Source: Camellia lanceoleosa
Lineage: Eukaryota > Streptophyta > Magnoliopsida > Ericales > Theaceae
Reading direction: 5' to 3'
Assembly (NCBI GenBank): GCA_025200525.1
Contig: CM045762.1
Span: forward strand, 188,691,154 to 188,755,153
DNA length: 64,000 nt
Position 1 is the stretch's first letter. The number at the start of each line of letters is the position of its first letter. Below, one piece after another: positions 22,293-33,363 of this stretch. A program made the position numbers and the translations under genes. The notes beneath the pieces are model-generated. The model was not told where the DNA came from. It ran no database searches and saw only the letters and a program-made list of their open reading frames with translations.

Positions 22293-23111
22293 TGAGAGGG
22301 TAATTTATATGAAAATTGGGCCGAGCTGGGTAATAGGCCATTATGGGCCACAGTACGAAAGGCTGAGTAAAAAAGGCCATGAAGTTACTCTGGTCCAAGA
22401 AAGGCTTGAAGTTACTCCGGTCCAAGAGAGGCTTGAAGTTACTCCGATCCAAGAAAGGCTTGAAGTTACTCTGGTCCTAAAGAGCTCGGTCAAACACAAA
22501 TCTGGACAAGTAGCTTGGTCGTACCATATCAAGCCGAAGTATTCAGATAGTCATGTGATTATATCGGTCATTGCGATTTGACTAATGGAAGTTAGTCTAG
22601 TCCGAGCTTGTTAAGGTTAGTTCGGTTTCAGCAGGAGAAACCGAGATACAAACTATAAAAGGAAGATTCGAGCTAAACATAGTCCGGTCGTTTCTGCCTG
22701 TCTAGTATGACAGTGTTATTTCGGTCGAATGGTAATCTAACCATGGTAAAACCATCTTACTTGGTTTAAAGCAGTGAGGGAGGTGTTGATGGATAAGCCT
22801 TTTCTGTCAGGAATATAAATCCTAGGAGGACTCTACCTGGAGGAGTAAAAATCCTATTAGGATTGTGCCACACGGAACCTATAAAAGCTCATCTCATCAC
22901 CTATGGAGAGGTAACACAACTTTGATTCTCGAATACACAGAGCTTTTTTATCTATTTGTCTATTTTTCTGACTTAGGCATCGGAGAGGTATCCGGCACAC
23001 ACCCGCCAGCTAGCTCACGTTTGTGCTTTCAGGGAGTAAAGCGACGTCGTACGGAGAAGCCCAATCTTAATCAACAGGATTATACGAGAAGGTTTATTTC
23101 CTTCCCGTACA
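22293..23111 (+). repeat. 3' LTR of element 1
   Basis: 819 bp with no indels against the 5' LTR and about 42 substitutions, mostly transitions. It is followed directly by ttaac (23112-23116), the target duplication. Confidence 0.93.
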
Positions 23112-23116
23112 TTAAC

Positions 23117-25012
23117 AAATGTTTTATATATATGTAAGATTTATTATATTTAAAAATAATAATACTATACAAATAAAATTATATATAACAATGCTATGAC
23201 TCAATTGTATTTATTTATTAGAAATCAAAAAACTCATCACTATAATTTATAATTATAAAAATATTATTATTACATAATTCTGCATGACTTATTTATAGTA
23301 GAAGTGGTGATACACACAATGTAACATAGATAAAATTATAAAAAGTTTGATTGAATTCAAAATTTATAAATTGAAACAAGTTTTGAAATTAGGAAGAGGG
23401 AAAAAAAAAATTATGAAAAGGAATGATAAATGGTGGGTCCCACATTAATTAGGAAACATACATGGGTATGACATTTATCATCCTTTTCTGTTACACATAA
23501 CAACAATTTCAATTTGTGATTGAGTTGAGTGTGCCAATTTTTGTACACATTTCTATATACGGTGCTGTGTTGCTGGTGACAGTAATCCCATGTTACTCAG
23601 CAATCATATGATGAAAAGAGAATAAAATTTGATATCTAGTGAGGTTGTTCAATCCGAGAATACTTGAAGAATGATGTAGATGAAAAGATAACAAAATTTG
23701 ATATCTAGTGAGGTTGTTCAATCCGAGAATACTTTGATACTTAAATAATTAGTCAAGAGAGAATGTGAGCCGAGGAGATGAGCACAAATTCGACGGTGAA
23801 GATCTGTAGTTCGCTATATGAAAGCACAACAAAAATTATTTGGTCAAGATGTTCAGCCAAAGGACATTGTAATACTTGGTCAATATTAAGTTGACGTAAA
23901 ATGTGAGCAAAACAACAATTTGAGTGCATAATATTGTATGCATGAATTCTTTGGGTGTCTCCCTTTTTGATGGATGGGTATTGAATGTCTCTCTTTTTGA
24001 TAATCGGATGTTTGGGTCAGTTTATATGCACCTTGACTAATTTTAGAATACACACAAAGCGTGCCCTCTACATGGATCGGGCAAAGCTTGCAGGTGTGAC
24101 CCCAAGAAGTGGATCGAGCAAAGCTTACGGGTGTGGCCTCAAGGTGTTAAGCATCAAGTGAGAGTTGAACCTAAGATTTGAAAAGGGCATATCCACATGC
24201 CCCAATTGCATCTGCTAAGCCAACTCATTGGGGTTGGGTGTTTCCCTTTATGTCCTATTTAGTTTATTGAAATGAAATGAAACAAAAAAGAATAGTCATT
24301 TCTTAAATTCTTTTATAGAATAATTGTTTCCTTAAAATAGTGAATAATAACTTCATTTGTAATATATTTTTTTATTATTTTTTAATCAACCAGACATAAT
24401 AATAAATATTTTGATAAAAAATACTATTTTATTCTATTACATATTCAAGTAAAGTGTATGACTGCCCTCTCATAATAGGTATACAATTTTCCATAATAAT
24501 AAATATTTTGATAAAAAATACTATTTTATTCTATTACATTTAAGTAAAGTGTATGATTGCCCTCTCATAATGGGTATAGAATTTTCCATAAAAAAAATTA
24601 GTTGTCTTGTATGTAATGCCTTTCCTACAAGATTCCAGCTTTCCTCATTTTGATAATATTTCATATCTTTCTTATCCATATGAACCCAAATCCCATTTAA
24701 GACATGCTTCACCCCTTAACATGACCATATTTGGTGAATTTTTTTAAGTTAAAAATTGATAATCAGAAATTAGTAGTTCAAAGCATCCTCACCATAGCTT
24801 TCAAATAATCAATTTTTTTCAGCTTATTTAAGCTATTTCTACCTAATAAAGTATAAGTAGAGGTTGCACCAAACATTCTATCACAGATTCCAAATCCAAA
24901 AGTTGTAACAAATAGCATCCATATGCCAAATAAGATAGGTTCATCTTTGATGGAAAATTCTATATTATTGCTCGATTTAATAGTGGCTCAAAATTTTTTA
25001 AGGTTCAAAGTA
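23117..25012. other. Unit-B DNA after element 1, no gene recognised
   Basis: 23117-23180 and 24545-24985 match unit A. The DNA between is extra. A 55-60-bp direct repeat (tttgatatctagtgaggttg) occurs at about 23628 and 23697. A local duplication of 'aagtgtatga.tgccctctcataat' lies at 24455-24480 and 24545-24570. No coding domain is visible. Confidence 0.5.
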
Positions 25013-25463
25013 GGATGCGATTCGTAGTGTTGGCTTTTGCCCAAGTTTCCTGCCCGATAAGCGTATTTGGCATTACAATCGCAATGGGTCTTTTTGGGTC
25101 TGCTCATCCTATGATTTGGAAGTAGATATTCGGGAGAGAAGTCGACTTGGAGGATGATTTGGAAGCTGCCAATTCCAAATAAGGTGCGTGTCTTTGCTTG
25201 GAAAGTTTGCAATGATATTTTTTCAGCAAAAACCCACCTTTATTTGAGATACTTGTGGCCTATGTAGAGCTAAGCCTGAAAATTTAGGCCATTGCCTCTT
25301 TGGATGCATGAAAATACATGCTATTTGGGAGGAGGGTTCTTGTCTCTTTCTCGAATTGGGCCGTTGCAAAGCGGATTTTATGTCATGGGTCTATGCGATG
25401 ATGGAGTATGATGTGGACTCTCATTGCCATTAGGTTGTTCTTCATGCTCTGTTGGAATATATG
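25013..25463 (+). pseudogene. LINE remnant, reverse-transcriptase zinc-binding region (piece 1)
   Basis: Translation shows the plant LINE zf-RVT pattern: WKLPIPNKVRVFAWKVCNDI, then a THLYLRYL-like segment and a Cys-poor, decayed zinc region. It is broken by several stops and frameshifts. Reading continues across the Gypsy element 2 insertion into 37868-38172: joining the flanks at one copy of GTTGG restores an open W-N-I-W-L-A-R stretch typical of the start of the LINE RNase H region. Confidence 0.8.
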
Positions 25464-25468
25464 GTTGG

Positions 25469-26119
25469 TGAGATAGTAATTCATATGGATAAAATGGGCT
25501 GCGCTAAGGACCCTGGTATGGGCCGTAGTAGGGGCTTCAGTAGCTCGGTTTTGGGGCAGGCTAACATTGATCCAGTCGGTTGTGTCACTGAGGCTTCTAC
25601 TTAGCTGTCCAAAATGAAGTCTTATAGCCAACCGAGGTACATATCAATAGCGAGGGCCTAGCTAAGCTTAGCTCAGCATAGCGCCATCTACATCATTGTT
25701 TTGTTAAGAGCACGGCAAAGACAGGCTAGCTCTGTTGACCGCGTCAACCAAACCGAGGTAAACACTAGCCCACTGGGTCAACAGTGAGTAGGGTGTTATC
25801 AGGATAGGCATTATCCTTGGGGAATGTGATTCTTAGGAGGGTTCTGCTTAGGAAAATAAAAGTCCTACTAGGATTGTGCCACGCAGAATTTATAAAAGCT
25901 CGTGACAAGACCTACGTACAAGTATCACAATTCTTACTCTTGAATACACAGAGCTTTTGTGTCTATTGTCTATTTTGATAACTTAGGCATCGGAGAGGTT
26001 TTCGGCATACCCTCGCCGGCTAGCTTACGTTTATGTTTTCAGTAGTAAAACAATGACATTTGGAGGAGTGCAAATTTGATCAACAAGATTATACGAGAAG
26101 ATTATTTCGTGCTCATACA
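25469..26119 (+). repeat. 5' LTR of element 2
   Basis: TGAGATAG...CATACA. TATA box TATAAAA at 25891-25897. The part from the TATA box to the end is clearly related to the LTR of element 1. Confidence 0.93.
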
Positions 26120-26121
26120 AT

Positions 26122-26139
26122 TGGCATCGTCTGTGGGAA
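26122..26139 (+). promoter_or_regulatory. Primer-binding site of element 2
   Basis: TGGCATCGTCTGTGGGAA, two bases after the LTR. It differs from the site of element 1 by one base. Confidence 0.75.
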
Positions 26140-26190
26140 CACACACAGAGAATAAACCTTTTGATTGAGTTTCCTCTTCAGTTAAAATCT

Positions 26191-27905
26191 ATGACGCACA
26201 ATGAAGACTTGCCACATTCTGCTATTAATGGGCAAACCCCCAAAGGAGGTGGGAGGCGCGAAGGTTTACCTTTTATCCCACCCATGACAGAATTAGATCC
26301 CCAACGACGGAACCCATGGAGAGACACACAAGAAAGACGGGGCTCAAGTCCTCGTCGTTCTCAAAGCCCTGACAGGCAGAAACGGATGATAGATCCTCAG
26401 GTTTTGGTGGATCGCGTAAGAGAGCAAGACGAATTGATAAGAAGGATGATGGTAGACATGGAGACGATGAAGTGCCAGATAAAAGGCAAAGAGGTGGCAG
26501 AAGAAGAAAGGCACAAAGGCAACACGCACTCTTACCACTCAGAAGATCGTGACAAGCAAGTCACACCATTACAAGTTGAAAGTAGAAGCCTCAAGACAAG
26601 CGACACATAATCAAGGACTTCCAGTTTCTCCAAGTCTAAGAGAACGAGGACTGAAAGGTCTTGTACAGAGGGAAACAGTTATCAGCCCTTGCATTCGCAC
26701 CAAACGACATCTAGACACACGAAGTTGCCTAGATCGACAGACCTGCGGACAGTACTAGAAGAAAGGGCTCGAATAAGAAAAGTCACCCAGGCTCGCAACT
26801 CCCGAAGGGTCTCTGCTCTACAACGGTTGGCTCCTAGAACACATGGGAGTGTCGAGATTAGAATGCCAATACCACACATTACCTATGAACCAACAGATAA
26901 AGCGTTAGCAAGGTTGTAGAGCTCACCGTTCGTTCCGGCAATTGAGAACGCACCATTACCCTTAGGTTTCCACCCAGCCTAAATTCACAACTTATGAGGA
27001 GAAGTTTGACCCCTACATGTACTTGAGCCACTTTCGCCAGGTTATGGCCGTATATCGACGAAACGAGGCTTTAATGTGTATCATGTTTCCTTCTAGCCTA
27101 GGCGACCTGGGTTTGGCATGGTTTGAGAGGTTGCCAGAAGGCAGCATAGCTTTATGGGCGTAACTGGCGGAGGCATTTGTAACCAGGTTTAGAACAAACA
27201 CCAAGACGCCAGTAGAGATTGACTAGTTGCTCTCCATAGACATGGGAGAGAAGAAAACATTAAAGTCTTACAACAAGTGGTATTAGGAGACTTTTAATTA
27301 GATTGGAGATTGCCCCAATAACCTAGCTATTGCACAGTACAAACGAGGTTTGCCAGCAGACAATAACTTAAGGGATTCGATGACAATGACACCACCCCTC
27401 ACAATGGAGGCCCTAATGGAAAGAGTGCATCAACGCATCCGAGTAAAAGAAGATGTTGCTTGCACCAAAGCAAAATCTGGCACAACAGTGATGACAAACA
27501 AAAAACCTATGGCAAAAGTTAACACGGCAGGGCGAGAAGAACGACCAAGTAAAAATAGGCAGGGCAAACGAGCCAACGGAGAGAACTCCTGGGAAGTTGA
27601 GAGTCTACACCGCCATCACCAAAATGTTCAATAAACCTATCTACTGGATTCTTAGTGAGATACGTGACGAAGCTTTCGTTTGGCAGCCTGCCAAGTTAGG
27701 AAAAGCGCAGAGGGGCTATGATGATAGGTATCGTTGTACCTTCCATGATGAAAAGGGGCACCAAACTGAAAACTATACTCCATTAAGACAACATTTGGAC
27801 GAGTTAGTGGCCGCAGGCCACTTGGACCAGTATATTGAAGGAGGAGCGCAACAAATTTCAAGACCGCAGAATAAAGCCGGATGGAATGCCAAATACGATC
27901 CGCCC
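26191..27905 (+). pseudogene. gag: gag of element 2 (disrupted)
   Basis: Starts MTHNEDLPHSAINGQ. It contains the Arg/Ser-rich N-terminus, the core (about 26930-27350) and the Cys/His knuckle RCTFHDEKGHQTEN near 27735-27775. Compared with element 1 it keeps Gln where element 1 has the early stop. It has other stops, for example near 26608, 26917 and 27225, and frameshifts, so neither copy encodes a full Gag. The C-terminal border is approximate. Confidence 0.85.
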
Positions 27906-30900
27906 TAAGGCATAATCAATGTGATACATGGGATCATCGAGCCTGAATAAGTATGTGAACTCAGAGGGATGATCAAGGAGGCTGAGCACATGAGAGAGGT
28001 ACTGAGTGCACAACCTATCGTGAAAAGGAAAAAAACGCAGGCTACAAACGTCATCACCTTTTTTGACAAAGACTTAGCAAGATTACAAAGCCCTCAAAAC
28101 GATGCATTAGTGGTTACTCTACGCATGAAGAATTCAACATCAAGTGGATCCTAATTGACCAAGGGAGCTCATACGAGATAATGTACTACGAGACCTTTAA
28201 GCAACTCAAATTGAAGGACAAAGACTTAGCACCTGCAATATCTCCCTTAGTCGGCTTCAACTCAATGCCAGAATGGCCAGTTGGCAAGATAATTTTTCCA
28301 GTCAAAGAAGGAACAATGACAATGCAAGCGGAGTTTTGGGTATTGAAAGTCCTATCCACTTACAACATAATCTTGGGAAAAGCATGGTTGCATGCCATGT
28401 GAGCAATAGCATCGACCTACCACCAGGTGTTACGGTTCCCTAATGAAATTAGAATGATTGAAGAAGTCTTAGGAGACCAAATCATGTTAAGGCAGTGCTT
28501 TGTAACGGTAAACGGCAGCCGGGCTGCAAAAGGGTTCGTACAAATGGTAGAAGAGCCAAAAAGCAACGAGCTGTTCGCAGACGTCGACAAGGCAGCCGAA
28601 CAAAAGGCCAGGGAAGACTTGATAGAGGTAAAAATAGATGAGAACAACCCAGAGAGGTTCTTTTTGCTCAGCTCGTCTCTGTCTAGTACCGAGAGAATAG
28701 AGATTATAGAGTTTTGAACCTCTAACATTGAAGTATTTTCCTGGATGCCGTATGACATGCTTGGCATTGACCCCAAATTCATCTGCCATCAACTCAATGT
28801 CCACCCAACCGCTAGACCAATTATACAGCAAACTCGCCGATCGGCACTTCACCATGCAGAGATAGTGGAGAAGAAGTACGAAACCTGCTAGAAGTAGAGG
28901 CAATCAGAGAGGTACACTATCCCAGGTGGATTTCCAACACGGTAGTGGTACTGAAAAAGAACGGCAAATGGCGTATTTGCATGGACTACAAGACAGTCAA
29001 TAAAGCATGCCCGAAAAATAGCTTCCCTCTATCCCGAATAGACCAACTGGTGGACCTAACTGCAAGTCATAACCGACTTATCTTTCTTGATACGTATCGT
29101 AGTTACCATCAGATCGCTATATGTGAATCAGACTAGGAGGTCATGTCGTTTACAACACCAAGGGGATTATATCGCTACAAGGTCATGCCCTTTGGCCTAA
29201 AAAATGCAGGGGCAACATTCCAACGGATGATCACCAAAATGTTTAAGCCATTGTTAGGCAGAGAAATGGAAACTTACATAGATAACATGGTGGTCAAAAG
29301 TAAGAATAAAGGGGATCATCTCAAGGACTTAGATGAGATGTTTCAAGTTTTGAAAACCCATAGACTACGACTGAACGCATCCAAGTGCGCATTCGGTGTA
29401 AGGTCAGGAAAGTTTCTTGGTTTCTTAGTAACCAACCGAGGTATAGAAGCCGATTTGTCTCAGATCAAAGCCATTCAGGACCTAAAGAGGCCTAATACAG
29501 TCAAAGAAGTACAGCATCTCACAAGCCTGGCTGTAGCACTAAACCGATTCAGAAATCAGTCGTCAAACAGATGTCGGTCGTTCTTCTAGGCACTGAAGAC
29601 CAAATTTGAATAGGATGACAAGTGCGACCGCGCCCTGAAAAGCTTGAAAGAATACATGGATTCTCTGCCGTTGTTGGTAACCCCAATAGCAGGAGAAGAA
29701 CTTTTTATATACTTAGCAGTTTCCCAACATGCAGTTAGCGCAGTGTTGATACAGGCTGAGGAAATACAATACTTGCCCATCTTTTATGTTAGCAAGACAT
29801 TGTTAGGCTCCAAAACAAGGTATCTACCATTAGAGAAGTTGGCCTTAGCTTTAATGATGGCTTTTAGAAAATTGTCGCACTACTTCCACGCTCACACTGT
29901 AATTATTTTAACGCCTTCCCCTTAAAAGCCTTGTTTGAAAGAGCAGATTTTTCTAGGCGAATTTTGAAGTGGGCGGTGGAGTTAGGACAGTTTGACATAA
30001 AGTTTCAGCCTAGAACCACCATGAAAACGTAAGCTTTAGCAAACTTCATGGCCGAGTTTTCCCCGAAAAGCCATCAGGTTTGCCTGATCAACTTAACCGA
30101 AGAAAGGGGGAAAGGTACCGCAGGGATAGTGCAGCCCCTACAGCACGCCACTCAATTTCATAGCAAACCATTCAACCTTACAAAAAGAGAAGAAAGAGCA
30201 AACCGCAGTACAACAAGCAAGGACTCGAACTGAAAGTGAAGTCCTAAGATAGCCAGACGGTGAGGACTAGATCATAATGATGGACAACAACTTAGAAGAA
30301 GACAGCATCGACACCAATGCCCTAATCCTAAGGTATCATCAGATCCTTTCACTTGCTGGAAGCTGTTCATAGAAGAGATGTGGAAGCTCTTCATGGATAG
30401 AGCATCCAATAGGCACGGTACAGGACTGGGCATAGTCCTCATCTCACCAAATGGCCTGACAATTGAACAGGCAATCAACCTTGGATTTCCAGCATCCAAC
30501 AATGAGGCCGAGTACGAAGCATTGTTAGCCGGTTTGAAGTCAGTATTCTGCTTGACAGCCACCAACTGATGGTATACAGTGACTCCCACTTAGTAGTTAA
30601 CCAAATTTCGGGCGACTACGAGACAAAGGATGATGGAATGGCCAAGTATCAAGAGTTGGTCAGAAATGAGATCATGAAGTTTGACGTGGTAAGGAAAGAG
30701 CAAATCGGTCAAAAAGAAAATAGCAAGGTAGATGAACTAGCCTATTTTGCGTCGATGGCAGACACGTCTATCCCCCACCCTTTACTAATGGATTTCCTGC
30801 CACAACCAAGTATTGAAGAACCTAAAGCAACCGAAGCATGTTGCGCCGAGCTAGATTCCTCCTAGATGGACCCCATAGTGGTGTTCTTAAAAGATGACAT

Positions 30901-32106
30901 CCTGCCAAATGACAAGAAGGAGGCCAACAAAATCATAGCAAAGTCACAGCGATTTTGGCTCTCCCCATCACTAGCATTGTATAAAAAATCCTTCACAAGA
31001 CCATACTTGAAGTGTGTCCATCCTAGCAAAGTCGAGGCATTTTTGTTCGAAATACACAAAGGCATTTGCGGAAGCCATCAAGGGAGAAGATTGCTGGCCT
31101 GCCGAGCCATTTTACAAGGGTATTGGTGGCCGTACATGCAAGCAAACGCTGAGAAATATGTCAAAAAATGCGAGAAATGTCAGAAGTTCGCTCGTCAAAT
31201 CCATCAGCCAGTAAGAGAGCTCCTACCCTTGACCAGCCCTTAGCCTTTTGCAATGTGAGGCCTAGGCATTGTGGGACCACTCCCAACTGCACCGAGCAAC
31301 AGGAAGTTCTTTATTGCAGCAACAAACTACTTCACCAAGTGGGTAGAAGCGGAGGCACTCGCCTCCATCAAAGAGAAAGACGTCAAGAAGTTTATCTAGC
31401 AGAACATCATAACTTGGTTCAAAATACCCAAGGCCTTGATATCTGACAACGACACTCAATTTGATGGAAAAATCTTTAGGGTTTTTGCGAAGAATACAAG
31501 ATAGAATTTTATAACTCTACACCGGCATATCTCCAAGCCAATGGCCAGGTTGAAGCTCTAAACAAAGTAGTCTTGGATGGTCTGAAAAAGAGGTTGGAAA
31601 AAGAAAAAGTAAAAGGCAAATGGGTTAAAGAACTTCCCCACGTCTTATGGGCTTACCGAACTACACCTTAGTGGTCAACTGGCGAAACACCTTTTTTCTT
31701 GGCTTATGGCATGAAGGTAGTAATCCCTCTATAAGTTGGCCTCCCCACCATTAGAAGCGAAACTTTTGATCCAAACTTGAATGGCGAGGCCATAGCCCTG
31801 GAACTAGACCTTACAGAAAAGAGAAGAGAAAGGGCACTGGTACACATTGTCTCATATCAACAAGAGTTGTCCAGGAAATATAATAAAGCGGCACATCGAA
31901 GGCAATTCAAGATTGGAGATTGGGCACTGCGCAAAGTAACGGGCAACATTTTGGTTCCTGGAGATGGAAAATTAGGACCTAATTAGGAAGGACCGTATAG
32001 AGTGATTGGCTTGGCTGGAAAAGGGGCATATCACCTAGAAGATATGGACGACAGAGCTATTCCAAGGCCATGGAACACGGTCAATCTCAAATTATTTTAT
32101 TTTTAG
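27906..32106 (+). pseudogene. pol: pol of element 2: protease, RT, two RNase H domains, integrase (disrupted)
   Basis: Protease region at about 28060-28400 (LIDQGSSYEIMYY with a frameshift just before; NIILGKAWLHAM). RT at about 28940-29590 ([23 protein letters not shown] instead of YIDDMVV, so the second catalytic Asp is changed to Asn). Degenerate RNase H at about 29640-30050. Second RNase H at about 30370-30660 ([37 protein letters not shown]). Integrase finger at about 31020-31200 (EIHKGICGSHQG, KCEKCQKFARQ) and core beyond, ending RPWNTVNLKLFYF at 32104-32106. Many stops and frameshifts are present. Without a nested insert it shows the uninterrupted layout of the family. Confidence 0.9.
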
Positions 32107-32204
32107 CTCTTTCTTAAAACACTTGTAGTTTTTCTTTTTCAATAAAACAAGTAGACATTTTTTCGGTGAAAATTCTTTCATCTGTTTGTAAAAATTGTTC
32201 GTGT

Positions 32205-33075
32205 ACACTGCCCGACTGGGAAGCAACTAAAGAGGGTTGGCAGGTTTGACCAACAAAATTTATTTTTGCATTCTTTAGCGGAGATAAGGATCAAGGCTAA
32301 AGAAAGTTGGCAAATTTGACCAACACTTTTTTCTTCCTTTAGCCGAGATAAAGATCTAAGCTTAAGAAGGTTGGCAGGTTTGACCAACAATTTTCCTTTT
32401 CTTCAACTGAGATAAGGATCTAGGCTCAAGAAAGTTGGCAGGTTTGACCAACACAGCTTTCTTCCTTTAGCTGAGATAAGGATCTAGGCTCAGGAAGGTT
32501 GGCAGGTTTGACTAACAATTTTTTCTTACTTCAGCCGAGATAAGGATCTAGGCTCAGGAAAGTTAGAAGCTTTGACCAACACTTTTCTTTTTCTTCAGCC
32601 GAGATAAGGATCTAGGCTTAAAAAGATTAGCAGGTTTGACCAACACTTTTCCTTTTCTTCAGCCGAGATAAGGATCTAGGCTCAAGAAAGTTAGCAAGTT
32701 TGACCAACATAGCTTTCTTCCTTTAGCCGAGATAAAAATCTAGGCTCAGGAAGGTTGGCAGGTTTGACGAACACTTTTTCTTCCTTTAGCCGAGATAAGG
32801 ATCTAGGCTCAAGAAAGTTGGCAGGTTTGACCAACGCAGCTTTCTTCTTTTAGCCGAGATAAGGATCCAGGCAAGTTTGACCAATACTTTTGCACTCTTT
32901 AGTCGAGATAAGGATTTTGACTAAAGAAGGTTGGTAGGTTTGACCAATACTTTTTCTTCTCTTCAGCTGAGATAAGGATCTAAGCTCAAGAAGGTTGGCA
33001 GGTTTGACCAACATTTTAGTACTCTTTAGCCGAGATAAGGATTTTTGCAAGAAGGTTGGCAGGTGTGACCAACTT
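32205..33075. repeat. Minisatellite between pol and the antisense gene (element 2), about 14 units of 63 bp
   Basis: Unit core: agccgagataaggatctagg, then gttggcaggtttgaccaaca and a t/c-rich spacer. About 14 units can be counted, one shortened near 32865. It corresponds in place and wording to the array in element 1, but unit length and number differ. Confidence 0.9.
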
Positions 33076-33363
33076 TTTCCTTTCCTTAACCGAGGAAAAA
33101 ATCTCAGTTAAAGAGGTTTGCAATTTTTCCATACGAGATAAGTGTCTCGGCCAAGAAAAGATTGGCGGGATAAGGTAAGGCCCCGTTAAACTAGTCCGGC
33201 TAGGCATGTAGTAAGGGTGGTACACTACAAAGAAAAGCTCAATGATTGAGCAAAAAATATAAAAAAGTTTTTTCATTAATTGCAAGATAACTACAAAAAG
33301 TAGGGCGTATAGCCCGATTACATGGCAAAACAAAAAAGAAAACATAGAAATTTTCCTTCTTCG

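Larger units (their letters stand above)
8896..23111 (+). mobile_element. Ty3/Gypsy LTR retrotransposon, Tat lineage (element 1), 14.2 kb with nested insert
   Basis: The LTRs (8896-9714 and 22293-23111) are both 819 bp, start TGAGAG and end TACA, and differ at about 42 positions by eye (about 5%). Flanking 5-mers are ttaat and ttaac. The empty site in unit A (around 1325-1335) reads ...ttaacaaatg, so TTAAC was the target. Internal order is PBS, gag, protease, RT, degenerate RNase H, second RNase H, integrase, minisatellite, antisense gene, 3' LTR. The coding regions carry several stops and frameshifts, so the copy cannot encode its own proteins. A 2.35-kb insert interrupts pol. Confidence 0.93.
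3064..24985. repeat. Segmental duplication unit B, expanded by nested insertions
   Basis: This is the second copy of the inhibitor-gene segment. Its homologous blocks with unit A are separated by insertions that unit A lacks. They are a hAT-like MITE (3224-3540), further DNA between about 3650 and 5880, a Stowaway-like element (6079-6459), a 1.9-kb element (6468-8374), a MITE (8732-8875), the Gypsy element (8896-23111), and unclassified DNA at about 23180-24440. Confidence 0.85.
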
